A stretch of DNA of 64,000 bases from Sphagnum compactum (Eukaryota > Bryophyta > Sphagnopsida > Sphagnales), in contig OZ234493.1 in assembly GCA_965153455.1 (NCBI GenBank), forward strand, positions 12,142,213 through 12,206,212, read 5' to 3'. Both the position numbers and the translations under genes were made by a program. The notes beneath the pieces were generated by a model. It saw only the letters and a program-made list of their open reading frames with translations, made no database searches and was not told the origin of the DNA. This document shows positions 12,853 to 24,888 of this stretch, in pieces. The number at the start of each line of letters is the position of its first letter. Positions within the stretch are counted from its first letter, which is position 1.

Positions 12853-15000
12853 CCTTCTTGTGGGGATTGAAGAACTGAGCATTCTACCCCAAATGCAAAA
12901 ATTGAGCTTTTCCCCCCTTCTTTTCATGCCTATCAAGTCCAAGAGGCTCAAGTCATTGATATGCACACAAGTATCCCACTAAGTACCAACAATATGTCAT
13001 ACATGTCATACATGTCACACACGTGGAAATGAGCCAATGTGTACACTTGGCAATAAGCTAATATGCATAAAACTCTGCCAACTCAGCCACTAGACAACAG
13101 CCAGGAATTCAAGCTAATTCACACAATGCACATGCATCAACATTTGGAAAAGGATTTCAAGATTGGACAATTGATATCATATGAATAGAATCACACATGG
13201 CAACAACATATACATAAGCCAGAATTCCACTTGTATACTCTATTCAATGGTTCACCCAAAACCCAATATGCCATTATTCACCTTCTCATACAAGCAATGA
13301 TTTTTTTCAACAAATTTTGTTGTTTTTTTTTAAAACCCAAAAAATTGAGATTTTTTAAAAAAAAAGTGTTTTTTCTAGTTTAAATTTTGACTAATTTCTC
13401 TAATTTTCTAGAAATTTTTATGCCAAAATTTGGATATCAAAATATTCAAAAAGGAAAAAAAAGAAAGAAAAGAAGGCATAATATCATAGTTGAAAAATCC
13501 CCCCAATGACTTTGATTGAAGTTGTACCCAAGTACTAGAATGTTTGAATGTGAAAATGTTGAACAAGTAGGAAAATCCCAATTTAAATGGCGCTTTGATC
13601 AATCACCAATTAGGTACAATTATGACACACATAACAACAATCCCCTAAAAAGATCAAAATTCTTTCACAAGATAAGGGGAAAAAATGGGATACAATGCTT
13701 GTTAACAACATCAATCAATGCATTGAATTAACATATGCAATAATAAACTAGTGCAAATAATTTGTTCTATTGTGCATGAAACTTGAGTGAATTGTTTTCA
13801 CTTAGCCATCCATTGATGAAAGTGTTAAATGCCATCGATGTCTTTACTACGCATCCTTGGAGTATGTCATTCCTTGTGTGTGTATGATGACTTCCATCCA
13901 TTACAATTGCAATGTTAATCACAAAGCACCATAGCATATACCATCCCTTACATTCCCTATTTAGGCCCCTTTAATAATTTGATCTTTATAGTCCCATCTT
14001 GTTGGTCAAGAGATTGCCCAACAAACTTCTCTTGAAGGTTTTTAAGGTTATAAGCATATGGGTTGAAAAAGGGAAGTGCTCCGATCAACAACCATCCAAA
14101 TAATGTTCAAGGATCGTGGACGACGGATTCCAAATGTGAAGGGTGTCATGAGGGTTGAGAATGAGGTTCGAGTCCAATGGAGATAAAGACATGTACCTAA
14201 AAGCATATGGGTTTGAAGCCTAATATCTTTGGGAGCATAAATAGTGAAGGAATCACAAGTTGAATAATAATATCTTTTTACTATATTATTAGTAAAGGCT
14301 TCCCCTATTTAGGGGAGTATTAAAAACATTAAAATATTTTGTGAAGGGCCAATCAAAGTGACCCATTGAAAAAAATAAAAATAAAAATAAAGCTTTGAGA
14401 TGTATCCACAACTAATTAATATGGATTGTTAATAAGGTATGTAAATAAGTAAATTAAGGGTATATAATAATTAGGTATTTGATTACAAAACGTATGTGAC
14501 AAGAAAAATAAATTCACAAAGACCTGGGCCAATCCAAATGGGGCATTTGCAAACAAACAAGAACAAGAACAAACATGTGAAGCACACCCCCAATAAGTCT
14601 ATCTAAAAAATAAAGGCTGGTTGGAGGGATTCACAAACTCGCTTAACCCTAATCCCCCCCCCCCCACTTCCCCACCAAACAAAATCCCTATTCACTTCAA
14701 TGGACTGACCTTACCTAGTACCTAGCCACACTCATGAGTTAGTGTTGTCCAAGTTGGGTAACCCAGGTAAATGGTGGGTGGTGGAAAAGGAGTTAGTACT
14801 TACCACCACCCATGACTCCAGAGGGGGCCACTATTCTCAAAAGAAAAAGTCATTGCTTGAAGATTCTGGATTGCATTGAAAAAAAGTGAATGAATTGAAT
14901 AAATTGCATTGAAAATTGTACACAAAAGGACTGCAGAAGTAAGTAACTCCAGATCCCTCTATGGACATGATGCACTCTCTTACCTTCTTCCCTCTTAAGA

Positions 15001-15245
15001 GCATCTCCAGCGGTGCTCAGTATGTGACCCTGACTGAGAAAATATTAGCATCTCCAGTGGTGCTCAGTATGTGACCCTGAGGGAATATTAGCATCTCCAG
15101 TGGTGCTCAGTATGTGACCCTGAGGAAATATTAGCATCTCCAACGGTGCTCAATATTAGCATCTCCAGCGGTGCTCAGTATGTGACCCTGAGAAACTATT
15201 AGCATCTCCGGCGGTGCTCAGTATGTGACCACCCTGGGAAAATAA
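15001..15245. repeat. Tandem array of a near-palindromic 20-mer unit
   Basis: Five to six copies of a 25-50 bp unit that begins AGCATCTCCAGCGGTGCTCA and continues GTATGTGACCCTGAG. The core GAGCATCTCCAGCGGTGCTC can pair with itself at its ends (GAGCA/TGCTC). Similar GAGCATCTCCA words are common at termini of plant MITEs, so the array may have grown from an element end. Confidence 0.8.
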
Positions 15246-16010
15246 TTTTCACATCCAAGTTTAGTTAGGGTGAACTGGCCCATCACCAAACCGAGGCCGG
15301 TCACCGAGCACCCATGTAGTGCAAGAACTAACCTATGTTAGTTAGGACCAAAAAATTGCTTATGGGCGTTGTCTTTTTAACCCATTATCAAACGCTTGGT
15401 TTAGAAGAAAATTGTTCTAAATTTTTCATATCAGCCATCAAATTTTAGTGTTTGGTATTAGGGGTTTAGGTGGACACACATTTGTAAAAAAATTGAATAA
15501 TATTACAAGGGATTAGTTTAGTAATGGGCCATGAGTTTATTTTCATTATGCAAAGGGGTTTAGGGTGGGAGGGGGGAATATGAAGGGTACTTTTAATGTT
15601 TAGTCATGGAAAAAATTGGTCCAATTTTACACCAGCCCCAAGTTTTGAATGGGAATGAGTGTTTGGTCATAGGCAATTGGAATGCACACTAAAATGGGTA
15701 TCACCATGGTGATGGGGTGCAAAGATCATGTTAAATAGCACACAACTAACCATCAACAAGGATTAGGGTTTATAAGAATCCAAGAATAGTAGGTACACAT
15801 TAGTTATGACTTCTAATTTCCCCCCAAATTCAAGCAAATCCAATTCTCACCAAAATTAATTTGTCAAATTCACGAAGCAAGGTTTGGATTCACAATCCTA
15901 TCTTTCAAATTCACAAGCAAAGTTCTTTCAGCATGTCAAAGCTTCCAATTTGTGAGAGAGATAGTCTGAAATCTTTCATCAACGTTTTGAAAGCATATGG
16001 GCTAGACTAG

Positions 16011-16253
16011 CAAAGGGAAAGTAACATAGAAGTTGTAGAGAATTCTAGATCAGAAATAAAAGTTTTAGCATATCAACCAGAACAAGGAGGGCATCTTAGA
16101 GTAGCCAAAGAGGAACTACAAGAATTAGAGGTAGATCAACAAAATCTAAATAGTAGAATAGCCATTGAAGATCTACAACAACTTAAACATCAAGGATTAG
16201 ATCCCTATGCTATCAAAGAAGAGATAGGACTCAAGATTCAGATGTGGATGTAA
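16011..16253 (+). pseudogene. Open frame without ATG, possible retroelement relic
   Basis: An uninterrupted 80-codon plus-strand frame without an ATG at its start. It is rich in Glu, Gln and Leu, includes QPEQGGHLRVAKEELQ, and probably forms a coiled coil. The following few hundred bases keep protein-like runs broken by stops. I suspect the remains of a retroelement or integrated plant pararetrovirus reading frame, but I could not match it to a domain with confidence. Confidence 0.25.
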
Positions 16254-16735
16254 AAGGACAACTAAAAAACTTGCAATAGATCAGTTTTACAACCAAAAGT
16301 TCAAGAAGTTTTTATGTTACCGCTGGGTGCATAGTTCCATAATTCGTGGATACAATCTAGGTAGTCACAAGAGAAGCAGATTCTATCCAGCTTCAAGAAA
16401 TTGTAGTTTGTTCCACACACCTACTGCATGTACAAAAGCAACAAACCATGATTTTGTTTGGGATGACTTTGAATAGTTCTATGCATTGATAATTTCTTCT
16501 CAACAACTAGAAACATATGCATTTCAGACAAACCTTGACTTGTCATACTTCCTTGAAAGTTGGGCAAAATATAAAAGATTCAAGTTTGTACCTGTTGTAG
16601 GGCCAAATAACACACCCCTAATGTGTTGGAGGTTGGGACCAGGGGGATCTAAATCATGATAATCAATGTACCTCATAGGAGGCGAAGTGGATTGTAGGAG
16701 GATCTAAACCAAGACAAAAAGAATGTCCCACCATC

Positions 16736-18672
16736 TTGCGGACAAGGACCAACAAGAAAATAGAAGAAAGTTTATTATGTGATCTTCAAATCACTAGAGG
16801 CAAATGGACCAATGAAACATTGGAGGAGGCCACGGATGCAATTGAAAATGGGACAATTTCATTGTGGAAAGTAAGTAGGCATTGGAACTTACCTTTTACC
16901 TCATTGTTTAATCATTTGTATGGGAAAACAAGATCTAGGAAACCTGGACTAGTAGGCGTGTTAATAGTAAAAGAAGATCAGGCTATGGTTGCTTGGGTTT
17001 TTTCTATGTAGGAAGTTGGGCCTATCAATTAGCCTACAATAGTTAAAAATGAAAGTGACAAAATTTACTCAAACAAGGCCAACACCTTTTCGAGGAGGGG
17101 TACCAGGGAACTCTTGGTGGTATTGGTTCAAGAGGAGACATCATGAACTCAACATTCGTCAAGTTGAGGGATTGGATATTAGCTGATCACAAGGGCTGAC
17201 CATATCTAGAATTCTAATGAAACAAGCATCCAAGTAATAAGACAATCAAGAACAAGGGTTATTGCAAAATGAGGTTCACACCAGGTGTACAACACTATCC
17301 CAAAATCTAAGGAGTAGTTGACTGTTAACTATGTGGTCAATGCAGCAGGAACAACATTGCTAGGGATTTACATATTTTGAAGAAAGAGGCTACGTGACGA
17401 TTACATTTAACTTTGCAAACCAAGAACTTGTATGGTTATGCAATCAAAGGCATGGATGACTACCTTCCTTTTCAAAGAATTTTTATCTTTTTTCAAAAGG
17501 TTTATACCAAGTGGAATATCCATAACAAATAGACATATGTTCATCTTGGATGGGCATCGATCCCATGTCACCCTTGAGGCAATTAAACAAGCTCAAGAGT
17601 TTGGGTGGATATGATTACTCTACCTTTGCATACATCTCATGCACTTCAACCCTTAGATGTGGCTTGTTTCAAGCCTTTCAAAATTGCTTTCAGAAAGGAA
17701 AGAAACATAGCAATGGTTAAGAGGAATTACACTGAACTAGATAAGATAACATTGGCAGGGTGGGTAGACAAAACACTAAACCTAGCACTTACAAAACAAA
17801 ATATCATTTCAAGGTTCAAAGGTATAAGGATTTGGCCACTTAACCCTAGGGCTATGGATTAAAAAATTGGCCCTAATATTTTGTACACATTATAAAATCA
17901 AGCCAGAGAAGAAGAAGAACCAGAGTAGGATGATGGCGACGAAGATTGGATAAAATATATAATTATAGAGGAGTTCATCAACATAGGCTCAACAACAAAA
18001 GTTTCAAATATTACTAGTCTATTTGAAGATCAACCTAGGTATTATGTGAACATGCCTAAAATTCATATAATCATTAAACATGCATTTTTAATAGAGTCAA
18101 ATAACATGGTTGAAAATTTGGCACAACCTTCATTGCATGAAACTGTATAGTTTAGAAATTTTGAAAGTTCAACTCAAGTGGCATCAACACAAGGGTGTCA
18201 CGGTTTGCTGTCATTACCACATCTACTTGCAAGAAGGACCAATGGAAGATAACGATTATTTGATTATTCTCAAAACCATGTTGTAACATCAAAAAAAAAA
18301 TGAAGATTATGTGACAAACGGCAATGGATAGGGAGGCAATGAAGCAGATTCAAGAAAGCAGAAAGAAAGAAAGAGAAGAGAAGCAAGCAAGAAAAACACT
18401 TACATTGTTGACTGCAATTGAAAAATTAGCTAAAAGGGAACTTGTAAAACAATAACAAGCTAATTTCATTGTAGCTTGGTCATCCTTAGTAGTTAAAAAG
18501 GCAGGAAACAAATTTCATTCCAATTTCAAGGTAGGTTTGCAAGCTCACCTTCTTGGATACAGGGCTGTGAATCTTGGTGACAAAACACAAGTGCAGAAAC
18601 AAGCTCAACAACGAGCCTTGGCTAGAAAGGAAGTTGTAGCATCCTTGCAACAACCACAAATGGACAACTAAG
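16736..18672 (+). mobile_element. Decayed pogo/CENP-B-type DNA transposon, transposase pseudogene
   Basis: A transposase of the DDE_1 (CENP-B/pogo) group would cut and paste the element. The N-terminal psq-type helix-turn-helix is visible at 16736-17008 (RGKWTNETLEEATDAI, then SLWKVSRHWNLPFTSL). The catalytic region follows: NAAGTTLLGIYIF near 17335-17378, then ILDGHRSHVTLEAIKQAQEF near 17540-17605 with its catalytic Asp, then HTSHALQPLDVACFKPFK near 17630-17685. The frame is broken by in-frame stops at about 17269-17271, 17314-17316, 17378-17380 and 17408-17410, by a one-base frameshift near 17608, and by later stops. A Lys/Glu-rich C-terminal coiled coil runs from about 18330 to 18672. It cannot encode an active enzyme. 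I could not identify terminal inverted repeats. Confidence 0.8.
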
Positions 18673-18960
18673 TTACTAGGGTGGAATAACTAAAGGGTGG
18701 AACAATTGTAGCTGAGGATGAATAAGATATCAAAAGGAATAATTAATGCAGGGGTGGAATAGTTAAAAGAAGGAACAACGATTGTTAAGGTGGAACAACT
18801 AGGAAGAGGAACAACTTTTGCTAAGCTGGAATGGTTAAAAGAAAGAGCAGGCATAACTGAAGATGAACAAGAAGTCAGGAGGAGTAGTTGTTGCTAAGGT
18901 AAAATAACTAGGAAGAGTAGTAGCTACTGCTGATGATGAACAATGCTTTTTGGTGATGTT
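18673..18960. repeat. Degenerate short tandem repeat after the transposon
   Basis: Repeated blocks of GGTGGAA(T/C)AACTA, GGAACAAC and GCTGA(G/T)GATGAA recur at irregular spacing of 30-60 bases. They read on from the transposase C-terminus, so they probably belong to the 3' part of the element. Confidence 0.6.
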
Positions 18961-19175
18961 AAGATTGAAGGATCTTCAATGATCCTATAATTGTAGATGT
19001 GATGCAAATTTACATGTAATTAACCATATATAGAAATGATTATCTTACAAATCTCTCATTACAAACATAGTAGATTGGATCAACGGTTGTGTGTTTTTTG
19101 GTGATGTCAAGATTAAAGGATCTCTAATCTTGTAACTCCATAATGTCAAATGAATTTACATGCATTTTTTTACAT
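18950..19175. repeat. Two-copy repeat, offset about 140 bp
   Basis: A block starting TTTTTGGTGATGT(T/C)AAGATT and running through AAGGATCT to AATTTACATG appears at about 18950 and again at about 19092. The copies differ at several positions. Confidence 0.65.
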
Positions 19176-19954
19176 TGAAGTAATCAAAGTAGCACCACTA
19201 ACATCCACAATAATTTGATTCAATTGTAAAGAAACTTATCTATACATTCGTGGAAATCACTTTAGTCACTTACTTGAAAGCTAGACCACTAGCATTATGT
19301 ACAATCCAAATCATCACAACAATCCCCATTATAGAAATGTATTTTCTCCATCACATTTATGATCATCTTCAACCCAAATGTAAGTACACTACAACAAAAA
19401 GTAGACATTTCAGCTAATGAAGATGAATTTTGAATCGAAGACTAACACTTCAATTGAGATCAATGAAGGGCAAGCTTATGTTCAGCTGCCACTAGTTTGG
19501 AAGATCCAAAAAAGCCTACTTCAAACGGTGCACCAAGTGCAAGAAACGAAATGGGAAAAACAAGACCTACAATAAGCAACAACCAAGATCATCCACTGCT
19601 GAACTACTTATTAAAAATCACACCATCAAAATTGAACAATAATTTCATGTTGCTTGATCCAAAATTACAAATGCAAAAGTTTTGACAAAAAAAATTACTA
19701 TTGTAATGTGCTTTGATTTGGCTCCACCCCATTAATCTCCTAATTGGCAAAGGGACATCAGAATAAAAAAACCAAACAACCAAGCTGTGCACTCTTTTTG
19801 TTGCAAAAAAAATTGAACAATAAATTCGAACCAAGGAGGTTGGAGCTCCTTTCAATCTTTGAAATTGGGGCCTGCCTACTTGCAAGAGATTCGCGCATAT
19901 GCTAGAGCTTCACACTCATGTACTTGCAGCACAGAGAGGCCCACGGGAATTGAG

Positions 19955-20300
19955 TGGGGGGAGCCCAACCTGTGCGTGAGGAGGAAACGGACAAGGGAGT
20001 GAGAGTTAGGTTGGGGGGAACTCGACTCGTGCACGAAGAGGAAACAAACAGGGGAGCGAAAGTCGGGTTGGGGGGAACTTGACCCATGCATGGAGAGGAG
20101 ACATACAAGGGAGTGAGAGTTGGGTTGGGGGAACTCAACCCGTGCACAGAGAGGAGACGGACAACACAATGAGAATTGAGTTGGGAGGAGCTCGATTTGT
20201 GCGCGAAAAGGAGATGGAAGGGGGAGTGAGCATCGAGTTGAGGGGAACCCAACCCATGCAGAGAGGAGATCGATGAGGGAGTTGAGGCATGGGGGTTGCA
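19955..20300. repeat. 57-bp minisatellite, about six copies
   Basis: Unit landmarks G(G)AACTCGAC / GAACTTGACC / GAACTCAACC recur at 19961, 20018, 20075, 20131, 20188 and 20245, giving a period of 57 (once 56). Each unit also has GAGAGGAGA(C/T) and GGGAGTGAGAGTTGGGTTGGG. Because 57 is divisible by three, long frames stay open on both strands; the minus-strand frame reaches 187 codons as a Ser/Pro/Leu-rich 19-residue repeat. Confidence 0.88.
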
Positions 20301-22695
20301 TGCTAAAAGGAGATAAACGGGGGGAAAGCTCAAAAGGGGGGAAAGCTCCGAGACGTGATATGGAATGCAATCGTGGGAATTTGACCCGCGCATGTAAAGG
20401 AGACGGAAGGGGGCAAGGGGTAAGGGGTTTCTGGGTCAACGTTGCATGAGAAATCGATAGCTAATTTAGGGTTTAACAAACCTTTAGGGTTTGATAACCA
20501 AACATTGTTTTGCCTTGTTTTAGGTTTTTAATCTCAATGCTTGAATAAAGGTGTTTAGTTTTTGCAACAAACATGATTAGTTTGAGCATGAAATTGTTTG
20601 GTGATAGGGTAAATTTGTGACATGTGTCAGTGCCAAGGTGCTCATTGATGGCATTTCCATTGCTTGAACATAGATAGAAAAAATATTTGATGACTGTTTT
20701 TTTTTTTTGGACAATGAGACCGAAAACTTCCAGAGGCCATGTCTTTTGCATTTCTAGTCCAAATCCAATTATCTAAAGCGCCCTAGGTGCGCCCAGAGCT
20801 CCTCTATAACTCATCTTTGGACCCCAGAGGCAACCGACTAGTGAGGTCTGCCCAGATCACAAAGTTCCTCCGTGTTTTAAGTGTACTATGACCGGCCAGT
20901 TTACCCTATATACTCTTTTGCAACCCCACCCATAAAACTGAAACTGCGACAGCAAATAAATAAATAGGTGGGGGACTACTAATAGCAAACCACCTGGACT
21001 ACTAATCATGATATGTTGGGCCAATCAAAAACACTGAGCAGCAGTCAGGTCACATTTATTACACTCTTTTCTGCAGGTGCACAGCAGGGTCAACCTGAGC
21101 ATTTATGCGGAGCCTAAACCATTTTCGTGAGCCAAACCAGCATATATGTTGGCTCTTCTTCATCCAATTGTACTGTGCAGGATCACATACTGAGTACTAT
21201 TGGAGATGCTCTAACATCATATGTGCCCATAGTTGTCATTGCAGGCACTGGGCAGTGCAAAAGTATTACTTGCTTCTTTTTTTTTTTCTTTTCTTTCCAT
21301 GACTGTCCTTTTGCCCATCCAAGATGTGTCTGGTGCTGCCCAACAAATCTTTGTTCTGCACAATACACATTTTGGGTCTTGTTATGCACAGTTTGAGCTA
21401 AAGAGCTTGTAATGGAAACCCCGAGATGCTAAACATCATCCTGTTTAAATTTAAGAAAAAAAAAGAAAAAAAAGACCTCCCACAAGCATTTTTATTTGGA
21501 GAAAACCCATTATCAATTGTAAGAACCCGTGGGGCATTTCAAAAGACAGGTGTGAGCATTTGGATCTTCCGAAATGTCCCATGTCATTCTGAGTTATTCT
21601 TGCTTTATGAACACTACTACATAGTACACACACTTGGACACACACTTTGCTACTTATTTGTGGGAACAACAAAGTTGAAACAACTTGAAGGCAACAAAAA
21701 TAGGGAAAAAATAAAAATAAAATAAAAATAAAAATAATAAATAGAAAAGAAAGTATAAACCTAAAAAGGAAGGAAAGTTGGGAAAATGTGCCAAAATGTA
21801 CCAAGCAAACTCACATGCTAAGTTTTGAAGATTTGTGGCTCAAGTTCTTTGGTTCTTTCTTTTGGGGGTTAGGTGGCATATTCATGTCCTTAGCTTTTCA
21901 TATATAGTTTACATGTATATATTCCCTCCCTATGTGATGGTGGCTTTTGCACATTGTCAGCCCCACCCAACTCTTTCCCTCCCAAGGGACCACTCTTGGA
22001 CATAGGAAAGGAACCGAAATTAGTTGTTGTATTTTCATAAAAGAATTTATGAAATTCATTCAACCATAGTTGTTGTGTGACAATTTCAATTCCATTTGTT
22101 AGTTTCATCTTGTGATCTGCATTTTTTTGGGGGTAGGGGATGAATTTCTTCATTGCGGTGACCCAAAAAAAATAATGAAAGAAAATTAATTCAAAAAAAT
22201 TTAGTGTAAATTTGGAGAAGATTTTCTAAATTTTTCTAAACAAAAGATTGGAAAAATAAAAAATAAAATCCCCTACTTGTGATCAATTCCATTCTTGAAA
22301 ATATATTTCAATTTGTGCGTTGATTCATTCTCAAAATTCATGTTTGTCATTTGAAAATCACTTTCATCCACATCAAATTTCATCTCTATTGCATTGACAT
22401 TTTCATCTAGAAGGTTTAGGTTCGTTGTTGATTGTGACAACCTTTTTGCATTTTCATCCATTTTCATCCATTTGATATCTTTTATCATTAGCATCATATT
22501 TCTCATCCACCCATGTGATCAAACCCGGAATTTATTTATTTCACAACAATTTTTTTTTCTATTGATTACTCTTCCCACCTTCTCTCCCTCCACATTTTTT
22601 TTCTTTCCAATCCCCAAAAGTGGCACTTGGCAAAAGCAAGGCAAATGAGAGTGACTTGGCCAAAACAAGGGTGAAAAACCGAAATAAAGAGCTAA

Positions 22696-22909
22696 AGGTG
22701 CATTCGCACTTCGTGTAATGGACTTTAGGGTTGAGTCCCCTAACACCATGCTAGCCATGTAGGACTTAAACCTAGTTACCATTAAAATTTTATGTTAAAA
22801 TTAACATTCACTTAACGTTAAGCTATCGCCCATTTAACATTGGGTGCCAATTAGGATGTCACCTAAATTTTCATTTACCATTGACTTAACATCAAGTGTG
22901 AATGCACCA
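22696..22909. mobile_element. Tourist-type (PIF/Harbinger-like) MITE candidate
   Basis: A 214-bp element with terminal inverted repeats of about 25 bases. The left end reads AGGTGCATTCGCACTTCGTG and the right end, reverse complemented, TGGTGCATTCACACTTGATG. It is flanked on both sides by TAA, the three-base target duplication expected for PIF/Harbinger elements. The interior is AT-rich and non-coding. The end structure is seen in the sequence; family assignment is inference. Confidence 0.72.
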
Positions 22910-24439
22910 TAAGTTGCCTAGTGGCAACAAGTGACAACTAACGTTTGTGGTGGGTGGTGCCACCCGATGATCACCACCCCAATCATCCAACAAAAAAATT
23001 CCATAGCCTAATCCTCTAACTAATCCAACAATTGTATACTACAAAAATCAATATTGATCGATAATATTTCAACCATAAGCTTATTACCATAGTAGCCTAG
23101 CAGGTTCAGCACTTTGATGCTGAATATTTTAATGTAATTTTCTCCTACGATTCCAACATAACCGTTAAGAAATTAACTATTTGTTGAGTATACCTTAATA
23201 ATTTCTCAAAAGTCCTGAAATTTTTTGTTATAATTATTTAGTGCCCAACTTAGATATTATAATTTAAATGTCACTAATTATAAAAAGAATCTTCAAGAAT
23301 ATTATGCCAAAAACAATCTTTAGATAACAAAAAAACAATGTGAACAAAAAACATTGAAAGTTGCACTTTTGTTTTAGGTGTTGGACACATGGATTTTGAA
23401 AGAGAAGCCGACCCTAAGAAGGTTAGGGTGAAAAGTAGGTAACAATTAATTATAAAATATTAAACCCAATTAAAAAATAAATCTCTCAATGTATATTATT
23501 ATGGAATTGGAACCAAAAATTAATGAACCAAAAAGAAGGGTAAAGTGAGTTCTTTACTTGGCATAAAGAATTGATAGAATTTTGCTTTTTTTTTCCATCA
23601 AGAAAAAGCGACGATTCTTGTTGAGGAGAGGAGGCACCTTATGTGTAAGGTCATCGAGAGAAAATTTTACCGACAATAAGTTAGGGCACCCTCCATTTTA
23701 CTTAAAAATTACAATTGTATTGGTTCTTTGCCTCTAAAGTAAGAGCTTTGAAAACAACAATTTCCTTCAATAGTTAACTTTCAGAATCCGTAAAATAATG
23801 GAAAACATGAATAGATTAGTATGTAAAGCACACCAAACACAAAATGGGCAAATTCCCATTATGTTAACAACTTTGGTGAATGGCAAATTGTCATGGCCTT
23901 TGCAATGACTACAGGCAATGACATGAGAACCTTGGGAACAACCTGGGAACATTGTTGGAACATCATGGGAATTTTGTCATTTGGACTCGTGAGAACATCA
24001 TAAGAAAAAACATGAAAAGGAAAAATCATGAAAACCAAACTAGGCAACCTTTTGGGTAAAATGTAATGTTCTAGTTTGGAAGATTATACATCATAATCTT
24101 TTATCCTGAAATTATTATTAACTTCCTCTATAATACATGTTTGGAAGATGATGAAGTTTTTATTCAAGTAATAATAATAAGTGGCAAGTTGAAGAGCACC
24201 AATTTTTTCACCCAACATAAGTAAAGGTTTTATATTAGTAAAAAATTCTTTTTTTGGAATTTTTTTTTGGGGGGGGGGGTATATTTTGGAAAATTTCGCC
24301 AATATTTCGACCTCCCAAAAAAATTGCAAAAAGGAATCCTTGGTAGGTAGGTAGGTAGGTAGGTAGAATCTAGATAGGTTAGTAATAAGTGAAAAACAAA
24401 AGAGAGAGAAAAAAAGAAACCCACCACAGAAAAGTAAAA

Positions 24440-24805
24440 CAACAAGGAGTGTGTCACACTATGGCCTTGTCATTTATACATTATTAAAAAGTATCTTAAG
24501 CCAAAAGAAGAAGAATTATGAAAACTCAAATATATATTTCACCATGCAAAAAATATAAGTAATCTTCACAAAAAAAAAATCCTCCAAAAGAAACTCAAAA
24601 TCCTTCAAGATATTATAACTCAAGTTTTCAACACAAGCCAAAATACCATCTTTCAAAAATCCTCATATAAAAATAATAAATAGACCTATTATTATTATTA
24701 TTATTACCTAGTCTGAGGGGCCTATAAAAAATCCCTTGAAGCTACTATACTCTATAATGAATCTAAACACAATGATATATCCGTGCCTACTACCAAGGCA
24801 AAGGC
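24440..24805 (-). repeat. Dispersed repeat family, copy A
   Basis: On the minus strand this copy matches the plus strand of 57303-57645 over about 330 bases. Shared blocks are TGTGTTTAGATTCATTA, AGAGTATAGTAGCTT, TAATAATAGGTCTATTTAT, TATGAGGATTTTTGAAAGAT and TTTTGCATGGTGAAATA. It starts at a hairpin-like GCCTTGGTAGTAGGC terminus. The TAATAATA tract differs in length. No coding capacity is visible, so it is probably a non-autonomous element. Confidence 0.78.
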
Positions 24806-24888
24806 CAAACAAGGCATCACAAACACGCTTGGCCCTGCCAATAGATAAGATGTTGTACATCTCCCTACTACTCTGTTCACACTCTGAA

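Larger units (their letters stand above)
8993..16010. other. Gene-poor stretch with satellites and relics
   Basis: No intact gene was recognised. The first few hundred bases are probably the 3' UTR of the transporter gene. A (GTA)n run lies near 9299-9314 and a (GGA)n run near 9516-9541. The rest is AT-rich DNA with the telomere-type repeat, the 126-130 bp array, a decayed coding-like patch, the 201 bp and 81 bp duplications and the 15 kb array listed separately. Between 13 and 15 kb I see only AT-rich sequence and homopolymers. Confidence 0.6.
18961..24430. other. Gene-free, repeat-rich stretch
   Basis: No intact gene was recognised. The stretch holds the 57-bp minisatellite, the MITE candidate, homopolymer tracts (for example poly-T at 21278-21288 and poly-A near 21457-21471) and a (GGTA)n run at 24342-24366. 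A MITE-like word ATTGGAGATGCTCTAACATC occurs near 21198. All other reading frames look like chance. Confidence 0.55.

Noticed and set aside
19876-20439. Minus-strand frame of 187 codons
   Set aside because: It follows the 57-bp minisatellite, whose period is divisible by three. It has no domain, and the overlapping second frame is equally open.
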